A stretch of 24,652 bases of DNA from JBOGGX01 sp050744245. Its GTDB lineage: Bacteria; Actinomycetota; Acidimicrobiia; Acidimicrobiales; JBOGGX01. A model generated the notes under the pieces. The model was not told the origin of the DNA. It saw only the letters and a list, made by a program, of their open reading frames with translations, and searched no databases. How positions within the stretch are numbered: the stretch's first letter is position 1; each line of letters begins with the position of its first letter. The translations under genes were made by a program, and so were the position numbers. The stretch covers positions 1 to 24,652 of the forward strand of contig JBOGGX010000187.1 in the NCBI GenBank assembly GCA_050744245.1, given 5' to 3'. This document shows positions 1 through 7,263 of the stretch, one piece after another.

Positions 1-133
1 CGCTCGCTCACCCCGAACCGTTCAAGAGAAAGGGCCAAACGAACTCAACGGAAGCCGCGACCAGCGGCGCACGAGGAACCGGCGGCAGTCACCCGGCCTG
101 CGGCCCCGAGTTCTTCAGGTCGAAGTAGTTAAG

Positions 134-1231
134 TTAGCCGGGGAGCAGGCGCACCTGGGCGCCGGGACATCGTCCCACCAGTGCCATAGCGGCGATAGAC
201 GAACGGGTCGCGCTCGGCCAGGAACGCCACCAGGTCCTGGGCCTCGGCCCCCAGCCCCTGCCACGCTCGCGCCGGCAGCTTCCCGGAAGGCGGTCGCCTG
301 AATGCCACCGTCGACCGGCCGCCACACGCCGGCGACGTGGCCGTCGATGAGCAGCGCCGGCAGCACGGCGCCATTTCGCCGGAGGTCCAGCTTGCGGTAG
401 TCCCTCGGGCAGCACCCGGCCCCGGTCGGCGTAGGCGAGCAGGCTGAGGTCCCACATCCCCAGCAGCCGAGGCGGCGCCTCGGTTGCCTCGTCGGGCCGC
501 GGGCCACCGGGCACGTCATCCACGAGGTGCCGCTCGGACCCTCGAGCACCTCGAGGCTGCCGGCCAGGGCGTCGAGGGTGGCCCTTACTACCGGCTGGCG
601 CAGGAAGGTGAACTGGGCGTTGTCGACCGCCGTGGCCGGACCGAAGCACTCGAGGTAGCGCAACACCAGCCGCGGCACCGATGTGGCCGGATAGCCGCCG
701 GGCGGGCGTGACCGAGCCGTGCTGTAGGCAGCCCGCTCGCCGTGGGCCCACGGGCCGCCAGTGGGGGCGTGGACCAGCGGGGCGAAATGCCGCAGCGCCC
801 ACCACAGCCGCGGCACCGGGTAGCCGAACCGCGGGTGCGCGCCTCGGCGGTGTACGCCGACACGGCACCACGGCGTCGGCGTCGTCCTTCGTCAGCCCGG
901 TGTTCTTGAACCGATCATCGTGCAGCCGCGCGGCCCGCAGCGAGCTCACCATGGCGTGCTGGAAGGCGGGATAGTCCTCGGCCGCCACCGTGTGGAGAGC
1001 GATCCGCATCAGCGACGCCTTTACGACGCTTTGGTCGGCGTAGGCGGCGTCGACGTCAGCGCTATCCAACCCGGTGACCCTGTTCCACAGCGCGAGGTAG
1101 GGCGAGGCGGGGCTCTGGGCTTGCACGGCGACGATGCGGCGGACGGCGTCGGCGATCGTGAGCCGTTCGCGCTCCAGCAGCAGCTGGCGAACCACCGTCG
1201 CCCGGTTGAGCCCGCGGGCGGTGAGCATCAT
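134..1231 (-). pseudogene. Winged-helix DNA-binding (AlkZ-like) protein, multiply frameshifted
   Basis: Pieces of one protein are readable in three minus-strand frames, in the correct order. The N-terminus begins MMLTARGLNRATVVRQ and includes IVAVQAQSPASPYLALWNR. Later come PRLWWALRHFAPLVHAPTGG, VPRLVLRYLECFGPATAVD, RLLGMWDLSLLAYADRGRV, DYRKLDLRRNGAVLPALLID, HVAGVWRPVDGGIQATAF and a final AQVRLLPG before a TAA. This matches the PF06224-type winged-helix family that includes the interstrand-crosslink glycosylase AlkZ/YcaQ; that assignment is from memory of the family. The coding frame changes near 860, 530, 410, 290 and 180, so no full-length protein can be made from this sequence as it stands. 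The ATG at 1231 gives a plausible N-terminus. The alternative is a poor-quality assembly edge, since frame changes cluster at this end of the window. The family call is fairly safe; whether the damage is real is not. Confidence 0.75.
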
Positions 1232-1392
1232 CAGCCGATGGTCGTAGCGGACCCACGTCGACTCGCCAAGAGGTTGATGCCCTGTCGTGAGGTGCTCGAG
1301 GGCCCGGTGGGCGGTCTCACGGATGCCCTACCGTCGTCGAGTCGACGCGGCACCGGCCGAGGGCACCACCTTCGCCGTCGCCGTGGCTGGGG

Positions 1393-2253
1393 CTACGCCT
1401 CGAGATCCTTGTTCTCGGGGACGAACTGGCTGGCGATGAAGGTGGCTCCCGCTTGGTCCTTGATCACCGCCAGCCTCGTCCACGGGGCATCCAGGGGCCC
1501 GGCGACGACCTCGCCGCCGAGCTCACTCGCCTTCGCCGCCGTGGCCTCGGCGTCGTCGACGCCGAAGGTGACGCTCCAGTGTGCCGGCGTCTCTGAGTCG
1601 TCGTCGGCGATCGGATTGAACGCCGCGACGACGTCGATGAAGCCCTCGGGCGCGCCCATCTGCGCCATCTGCTCGCGAAGGCCCGGGCTGCCCTCCTCGA
1701 GATGATCGCCGTAGCCGGGCAGCGTCCATATCAAGCCGGAGGGCAATGCCAGCGTCTCCCAACCAAAGACGGTGCCATAGAACGCCTTCGCTCCGTCGGG
1801 GTCCCGGGTGGCGAGACCATTGAAGTTGAGCGAGCCGTGCTCGTTGACGACCTGCGCACCCTTGTAGTCCATCGCCTGCCAGACGCAGAACGAAGCTCCC
1901 TCAGGATCAGTGAGCACCGCCATCCGCCCGAGGTTCATGACGTCGAAGGGCTCGACCGCCGCCGCGCCGCCGGCATCACGAGCCCTCGACGTCGTCTCCT
2001 CGGCGCTCTCCACCCAGATGTAGGTGTTCCACATCGCCATCGGCGGCGCCCCCTCGGGGATCGACCCAACCGCGGCCACGTCGCCACCGCGAATGCGGCC
2101 GATGAAGTACTTGCCCTCCGAGCCCTCGGGCATCACGTCCTCGAATTCCCAGCCGAACAGGCCGGCATAGAAGGGGAGCGTGGCTTCGGGTTCGGGCTGG
2201 CTCGTGTCGACCCAGCAAGGGACGCCGGGGATGTATCCGTCGCGCTCGGGCAT
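1393..2253 (-). CDS. Two-domain VOC (glyoxalase-fold) family protein
   Basis: The 286-residue protein contains two tandem vicinal-oxygen-chelate modules. The first starts GYIPGVPCWVDTSQPEPEAT, followed by FYAGLFGWEFEDVMPEG, and ends in a VLTDPEGASFCVWQ strand. The second has LNFNGLATRDPDGAKAFYG, VFGWETLAL, HWSVTFGVDDAEATAAKASE and VIKDQAGATFIASQF. The FYxxLFGWE and DPxGAxFxxWQ signatures are typical of the actinobacterial 27-kDa antigen CFP30B / hydroxylase-like VOC group. The specific reaction cannot be inferred. The ATG at 2253 was chosen because an AAAGGA-like ribosome site lies just upstream and the domain starts immediately. The gene is intact although both same-strand neighbours are broken. 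It is preceded by about 140 bp of non-coding sequence. Confidence 0.88.
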   Translation of the reverse strand: MPERDGYIPGVPCWVDTSQPEPEATLPFYAGLFGWEFEDVMPEGSEGKYFIGRIRGGDVAAVGSIPEGAPPMAMWNTYIWVESAEETTSRARDAGGAAAVEPFDVMNLGRMAVLTDPEGASFCVWQAMDYKGAQVVNEHGSLNFNGLATRDPDGAKAFYGTVFGWETLALPSGLIWTLPGYGDHLEEGSPGLREQMAQMGAPEGFIDVVAAFNPIADDDSETPAHWSVTFGVDDAEATAAKASELGGEVVAGPLDAPWTRLAVIKDQAGATFIASQFVPENKDLEA

Positions 2254-2396
2254 TGCCGTTCCTTTCCGGGTCGTGCGTCGCGCGCACCCTAACCCCGCAC
2301 ACCCACCAGCGTCCTCGTCCGCCCGCTCCCGCTTCGAGAGGCTGCTACCGGACCGGCGGGTTCTCCCGGCGGCACTGTCGGCCTGGACCCTGGCAG

Positions 2397-2938
2397 TCAC
2401 ACCTTGATGTCGACCCCCGAGCCGAGGGGCACGATCCGAACGGCATCGCGTACCTCTGCCGGCGCCTCGGCGAACTCTCGCTCGATCGCTTCCCGGTCCT
2501 GCTGGAAGTGCGACCAACCCGGCGAGCGCGTAGTCGGCGACCTCCTCCCAACCGCCGCGGGAGGGAAGCAGGTGTGGCCCTTCGAACTCCTTCACCTCGG
2601 TGACGAGCCCTTCGGCCTTGTAGTGCTTCGCGTTGGAGCACTGGATGCTCGGCGGCATCAGGTTGTCCTCGCGGTCCGAGATGAACAGGAGCGGAGCGGC
2701 GGCGAGTCGATGCCGTCGACGACGTCCTCCAGGTGCTCGATGGCGGGCACGGTGAGGTTCTCGATGGGCGTCGGCGTTGAGCGCCTCCACCTCCACCTCG
2801 AAGCCCGGCGTGATGACGGGCGAGGACCCGGTAGCCCTTCGCTTCGTAGTAGGCGATCCAATCCTTCCAACTCCGCGGCGTCACCCAGAAGCCGTGGACG
2901 GGGACGATGGTGTCTGGCTGCTTCGAGTCGGTGCTCAC
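2397..2938 (-). pseudogene. Alpha/beta hydrolase remnant with internal deletion and frameshifts
   Basis: A GTG at 2938 opens a reading frame with DTIVPVHGFWVTPRSWKDWI and AYYEAKGYRVLA, the N-terminal strand and oxyanion region of an alpha/beta hydrolase. The frame then changes near 2815 (PGFEVEVEALNAD), near 2765 (TPIENLTVPAIEHLEDVVDG, then IDSPPL) and near 2690, where it jumps to APLLFISDREDNLMPPS, KHYKAEGLVTEVKEFEGPHL and GWEEVADYAL. Intact relatives, from memory of the family, have about 100 residues between the PPL and APLLFIS segments. These include the GHSAGG nucleophile elbow, which is absent here. A last segment in yet another frame (SHFQQDREAIEREFAEAP, then a VRIVPLGSGVDIKV end) reaches a TGA at 2397. 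The product would be catalytically dead. The gene is either a true relic or assembly damage at the window edge. Confidence 0.7.
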
Positions 2939-2987
2939 GTCGGGAGCAGCGGGGACAGACTCCGTGGATGCCAACGTCGTGGCTGGA

Positions 2988-4982
2988 TCAGCTCGTGATC
3001 GCCCGCAGAAACACGACCACCTCGTCGCGGTCGACCAGGCGGCGCATCGGCGGCAGGGCGGCGAGGATCTGCTGGCGGTAACTCCCGGTAGCCAGCCGTC
3101 GATCGAGCACGGCGACCACGCCCCGATCACTGGCCGTGCGGATCAGGCGGCCCGTGCCCTGGGCCAGCAGGGTCGCCGCCCTGGGCACGTCGATGAGGGT
3201 GAACGCGGCCGGCCCGGCGGCCTCCCGTCGGGCCTGCACCAACGGGTCGTCGGGCGGGGTGAACGGCAACCGGTCGATCGTCACCAGCGAGAGCGCCCGT
3301 CCCGGGACGTCGATGCCCTGCCAGAACCCGATGGTGGCGAACAGGCACGTCGGCTCGTCGCCACCGAACGCGGCGACGAGGGCAGGCTTGGGCCGGTCGC
3401 CCTGAGCCAGGATCGGGAACGCCACCCGGGCCCGGGCCGCGTCGACGGCGGTCCTCATCCGCTTCCAGCTGGTGAACAGGGCCAGCGTGCGGCCCCCGGC
3501 GGCCTCGATCAGCACGGCCAGCTCGTCGTTCATGGCCGCCTCGAAGGCATCGGATCGGGGGTCCGGGAGGTGGACGGCGCAGTACAGCCGGGCGTTGGCC
3601 CTGAAGTCGAACGGGCTGCCGACATCGAGGACCCGGGTGCGCTCGCCGGGCACGCCGAGCTGGTCCGGCAGCGTGGCCGGCAGCGTCGCGCTGGTGAGGA
3701 CGACGGTCTCGTGGTCGAACAGGCTGGCGAGCGCGGCTCGGATGTCGACGGGCGCCTGCCGGAGCACCGGATGACCCCCAGCCGCTGGGCCAGACTCGAC
3801 CCAGGCGACCGTTGTGGGCGGGAGGTCGACGATCGCGTCGAGGTCGTCGACCAGGCTCGACACCAGCCGCAGCGCCCGCTCCTTGCGCGGTGCCACCTGG
3901 GGCGGGGGCTGGGTGATCTGGCGCAGCGCGGCCAGCGCCCGGTCGAGCCGGCTCCGACCGACGGTGATCGCGTCGGCCAGTTCGCCGTCGATGGCCGAGA
4001 CCCGCTGGCGCTCGAACGGGTAGATCGCGTCGCTCAGAAGGGAGCCGGCGTCGGCGACCGCGGCCACGAGTGAATCGTCGGCCAGGATGCCGCGCAGCGC
4101 GCCGGCGACGGCGATGAAGCGGCTGGCCGCGATCTCGATGCCCGCGGTCGCCGAGATGACGTCGGCCAGGACGTGGGCCTCGTCGATCACGACGATGTCG
4201 TGATGGGGGAGGACCCCGCCGCCGGCCGCCAGATGGGTGCCGTAGAGGTGGGTGTTGACGACGACCACGTCGGCCAGGGCGGCCAACTCCCTGGCCCGCT
4301 CGGCGAAGCAGACATCTCCGGCCGGGCAGTGGTTGGCACCCGGGCACTCCCGCGACGACACGCTAACCGCGCTCCACGCCGCCGGGGCAGGCTCGAACGG
4401 GAGATCGGACCGGTCGCCGCGGCCGCTGCGGTCGAGCTGCTCGGAGGTCCAGGCGATGAGGGCGCGGACCTGCTGGTTCGTCGGGTTGCCGCCGCTGCCG
4501 CTGTCGCGGTCGAGCTCGAGCCGGCCGCCTTCGCCGGCCGCCTCGCGGGCCCGCTGGACGCAGAGGTAGTTCGATCGACCCTTGAGGCAGGTGAACGTGA
4601 ACGGCCGGCCGATGTGGCGTTCGAGGAACGGGAGGTCCTTGCCGACGAGCTGGTCCTGCAGGGCCTTGGTGGCGGTGGCCACGACCACTCGGCGGCCCGA
4701 GCAGATGGCGGGGACCAGGTAGGCGAGCGACTTCCCCGTGCCCGTCCCGGCCTGGACCATCAGGTGGCCCTCGGTGGCGACGGCCTCGGCCACCGCCCGG
4801 GCCATGGCGATCTGCCCGGGCCTGACCTCGCCCGCCGGCAGGGCGCCGGACACCCGAGCCAGGGCGGCCTCGGCCTCGTCGGCGACGGTCACCGGGGACT
4901 CGACGGACACCCGGCCGACGGTAGACGCTGGCCCGCGGTCCTGACGTCGTTCGACGCGTTTGCGCGCGCTCAGGTCCGCCAT
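2988..4982 (-). CDS. dinG: DinG/XPD-like ATP-dependent DNA helicase (Fe-S, superfamily 2)
   Basis: The 664-residue helicase has Walker A GTGTGKS at about residue 79-85 and a DEAH box (VIDEAHVLAD) at about 267-270. It also carries SF2 C-terminal motifs: VVLTSATLPATLP, ATIGFWQGIDVPG and LAQGTGRLIRTASDRG. Four cysteines suit a 4Fe-4S cluster: C141 after the KGRSNYLC motif, then C213, C219 and C225 in CPGANHCPAGDVC; C132 is an extra cysteine. This is the DinG/YoaA/XPD arrangement, with 5'-3' unwinding of forked or R-loop structures during repair as the family role. The ATG at 4982 was preferred over an internal GTG at 4910; the first 40 residues are basic and poorly conserved. It is divergent from the GNAT gene across 76 bp. 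Confidence 0.9.
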   Translation of the reverse strand: MADLSARKRVERRQDRGPASTVGRVSVESPVTVADEAEAALARVSGALPAGEVRPGQIAMARAVAEAVATEGHLMVQAGTGTGKSLAYLVPAICSGRRVVVATATKALQDQLVGKDLPFLERHIGRPFTFTCLKGRSNYLCVQRAREAAGEGGRLELDRDSGSGGNPTNQQVRALIAWTSEQLDRSGRGDRSDLPFEPAPAAWSAVSVSSRECPGANHCPAGDVCFAERARELAALADVVVVNTHLYGTHLAAGGGVLPHHDIVVIDEAHVLADVISATAGIEIAASRFIAVAGALRGILADDSLVAAVADAGSLLSDAIYPFERQRVSAIDGELADAITVGRSRLDRALAALRQITQPPPQVAPRKERALRLVSSLVDDLDAIVDLPPTTVAWVESGPAAGGHPVLRQAPVDIRAALASLFDHETVVLTSATLPATLPDQLGVPGERTRVLDVGSPFDFRANARLYCAVHLPDPRSDAFEAAMNDELAVLIEAAGGRTLALFTSWKRMRTAVDAARARVAFPILAQGDRPKPALVAAFGGDEPTCLFATIGFWQGIDVPGRALSLVTIDRLPFTPPDDPLVQARREAAGPAAFTLIDVPRAATLLAQGTGRLIRTASDRGVVAVLDRRLATGSYRQQILAALPPMRRLVDRDEVVVFLRAITS

Positions 4983-5058
4983 GCGAACCCCAGTGTCCTT
5001 AAAGGGCAAATTTGGCGGGCCGGGACGCCCGCTGGCGGTGGGCGTTGCTGGGAGAATC

Positions 5059-5748
5059 ATGGGCGTGCCGCCGCACCCGCTGGTCGACCTGCTCCGGGCC
5101 GCGGCCGACGGGCGTCCGCCGGAGCCGGACGGCCGGGTCGAGGTGCTGGCCCCGGCGCCCGGGCCGGTCGACGGGGTCCTCGGCTTCCCGTTCCACCACG
5201 TCGTGGTGGCCGAGGTCGAGCCCGACCTGGTCTTCGGCCGGCTGTCGTCGTCCGACATCGGCGACATCGGCGCCCCCCTGAAGGCGCCGTTCCTCATCTG
5301 GCTCGCCGGCTGGCTCGGCTCGAGTCCCGGGTCGCTCGACCTGGTGCTCGTCGCTCCGAGCGAGCCGACCGCGGCCACGGTCCCGGTCGTGCCGCGCCTC
5401 GACCTGCCCGACCATCCCCGCGTGCGCCGAGCCGCGGCCTACCGCCACGAACCGGCGACCTATGCCGACCCCAGCGGCGCCGGCGTCGTCATCGTGGGCC
5501 GGGGGCTGGCCGGCCGGTGGGAGGTCGCCTTCGAGGTCTCGCCCGACGCACGCGGCCGGGGTCTCGGCCGCAAGCTGGCCGCGACCGCCGTGACGCTGCG
5601 GCCCGACGGCGAGCCGTTGTTCGCCCAGGTGGCACCGGCCAACATCCCCTCGCTGCGCGCCCTGCTCGGCGCCGGCTACCGCCCCATCGGCGCCGAGGTG
5701 TTGTTCCCGAAGGCCAGGGCCGCCCGGGCCAGGGCGGCCACGACGTGA
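5059..5748 (+). CDS. GNAT-like N-acetyltransferase domain protein
   Basis: The 229-residue protein carries a GNAT acetyl-CoA-binding pattern in its C-terminal half. GAGVVIVGRGLAGRWEVAFEV is followed by SPDARGRGLGRKLAATAVTL (motif A, R/Q-x-x-G-x-G/A) and then FAQVAPANIPSLRALLGAGY, the usual NxxSxrxxxxxGF/Y motif B. The N-terminal half (HPLVDLLRAAADGRPPEPDG, GFPFHHVVVAEVEPD) is of unknown function but resembles actinobacterial proteins that pair a short N-terminal module with a degenerate acetyltransferase fold. The substrate is unknown. The ATG at 5059 follows a GGGAG ribosome site. The stop overlaps the GTG of the DUF2079 gene as GTGA, so the two are probably translated together. Confidence 0.75.
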   Translation: MGVPPHPLVDLLRAAADGRPPEPDGRVEVLAPAPGPVDGVLGFPFHHVVVAEVEPDLVFGRLSSSDIGDIGAPLKAPFLIWLAGWLGSSPGSLDLVLVAPSEPTAATVPVVPRLDLPDHPRVRRAAAYRHEPATYADPSGAGVVIVGRGLAGRWEVAFEVSPDARGRGLGRKLAATAVTLRPDGEPLFAQVAPANIPSLRALLGAGYRPIGAEVLFPKARAARARAATT

Positions 5749-7262
5749 CGATCGAGGCGGCGACCGCGACCCTCCCCGGCCCGGGGCCGAGCCCGCCGAC
5801 GCGCTGGTCGGCGTGGGTCTACTCCGTGGCCGCGGCGACCGTCGCCTTCGTCGTCGTCTACGGCTGGCTCATCGTCCAGATGCACGCCAGCTACTCGACC
5901 CAGGCCTTCGACTTCGGCATCTTCGACCAGGGCCTGTGGCTCCTGTCCCGGTTCGAGGATCCGTTCGTCACCCTCCGGGGGCTGCATCTCTTCGGCGACC
6001 ACGCCTCGCTGGTCATGATCCCGCTGGCCCCGCTGTTCTGGATGTGGGACGACCCGCACGCGCTGCTGCTGTTCACCGTGGCCGCGCTCGGCGCCGGCGG
6101 GCCGATCGTCTACGCCACCGCCCGACGGCTCGAGCTTCCGGCGCCGATCGCGGCCGCCCTGGCCGGCGGCTTCCTCCTGTACCCGGCCATCACCTGGGCC
6201 ACCTGGTGGAACTTCCACCCAGAGATGCTGGCCATCCCGATGCTCCTCGGCTCGTTTCTCCTGACCACCCAGCGCCGACCGCAGCTGGCCGCCGCCCTGC
6301 TGCTGGCCACGCTGCTGGTGAAGGAGGACGCCGCGCTCGTCGTCGTCCCGATGGCGCTGTGGCTCGGGTGCACGAAGATGTGGTCGCTCCGCCAGGCCCT
6401 GCTGGTGGCGGCCGGCGGTGTCGCCTTCTTCGTGCTCAACGTCGCCGTGATCCTGCCCTCGTTCACCCCGACCGGGGAGCTGGTCTACCTGCAGCGCTAC
6501 GGCCGGTTCGGCCAGACGCTGCCCAAGGTGATCGTCGAGCTGATCACCAACCCGGGCCTGACCCTCAGCGTGCTGTTCTCCGGGCGCAGCCTCGGCTACC
6601 TGGCCAAGATGCTGCTCCCCCTGCCGACCTGTCTGCTGCGGCCCTCGTTCCTGCTGGTCGGCGCACCGGTGACCGCGGCCAACCTGCTCTCCGGTCAGCT
6701 CGGCCAGCAGGACATCAAGTTCCACTACAGCGCCTACCTCACCGCGATCGTGGCCATTGCCGCCGTGCTCGGCGCGGTCCGGCTCAACCGGCTGCTCGTC
6801 GGGTCGCGCGGGCCGGGCCGCCGCCCGATCACGGTGGCCGGTGTCGCCGTCGGCGTCGCCGTCGTGGCGCTGGCGGCCAACGTCGCGTGGAGCCCGTCAC
6901 CGATCGGCGCCGAGCGGGACCAGTGGTTCCGCCCGGATGCCTTCGACGAGCAGCGGTCGGCGCGGCTGGCGGTGATCCCGGACGACGCGGTCGTCTCGGT
7001 CGACCCGTTCCTCGCCCCCCACTTCGCGCACCGGGAGCGGGTGTACATGTTCCCGAACCCGTTCGAGGCCCTGGCCTGGGGGGTGGAAGGTGTCCCGCCC
7101 CTGCCCGACCCGGACGCCGTCGAGTGGGTGGCGCTGCGCCCGGTGGCGTATCCGCCGACCGACGAGCACCACGCGGTGATCGAGCGGCTGCGTGACAGCG
7201 ACGAGTTCGACGTCGTGGTCGACGACGGCGACCTGCTGATCCTGCGGCGGGTCGAGTCGTGA
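5745..7262 (+). CDS. DUF2079 family multi-spanning membrane protein
   Basis: The 505-residue integral membrane protein has about ten hydrophobic spans. The first is WVYSVAAATVAFVVVYGWLI near residue 24-43. The loop AFDFGIFDQGLWLLSRFEDP followed by GLHLFGDHASLVMIPLAPLF is the hallmark of DUF2079. WNFHPEMLAIP and LLVKEDAALVVVPMALWLG are also characteristic. A soluble C-terminal part begins after the last span near residue 385 and includes VIPDDAVVSVDPFLAPHFAH and RVYMFPNPFEA. DUF2079 proteins resemble GT-C glycosyltransferase or mannosyltransferase-like membrane enzymes, but no reaction is assigned. The GTG start at 5745 overlaps the upstream stop by 4 bases. It ends one base before the convergent glnE stop, leaving no room for a dedicated terminator. 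Confidence 0.88.
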   Translation: MTIEAATATLPGPGPSPPTRWSAWVYSVAAATVAFVVVYGWLIVQMHASYSTQAFDFGIFDQGLWLLSRFEDPFVTLRGLHLFGDHASLVMIPLAPLFWMWDDPHALLLFTVAALGAGGPIVYATARRLELPAPIAAALAGGFLLYPAITWATWWNFHPEMLAIPMLLGSFLLTTQRRPQLAAALLLATLLVKEDAALVVVPMALWLGCTKMWSLRQALLVAAGGVAFFVLNVAVILPSFTPTGELVYLQRYGRFGQTLPKVIVELITNPGLTLSVLFSGRSLGYLAKMLLPLPTCLLRPSFLLVGAPVTAANLLSGQLGQQDIKFHYSAYLTAIVAIAAVLGAVRLNRLLVGSRGPGRRPITVAGVAVGVAVVALAANVAWSPSPIGAERDQWFRPDAFDEQRSARLAVIPDDAVVSVDPFLAPHFAHRERVYMFPNPFEALAWGVEGVPPLPDPDAVEWVALRPVAYPPTDEHHAVIERLRDSDEFDVVVDDGDLLILRRVES

Positions 7263-7263
7263 G

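Noticed and set aside
1..133. Search for a partial gene or repeat at the left edge.
   Set aside because: No frame with recognisable protein text and no clear repeat or promoter was found.
2907..4073. Long plus-strand frame opposite the helicase.
   Set aside because: Low-complexity GC shadow; the helicase on the other strand has all its motifs.
4173..5744. Open frame upstream of and continuous with the DUF2079 frame, suggesting a large fusion protein.
   Set aside because: It is antisense to the dinG-like gene and then out of frame with the GNAT gene; DUF2079 homology starts at the GTG at 5745.
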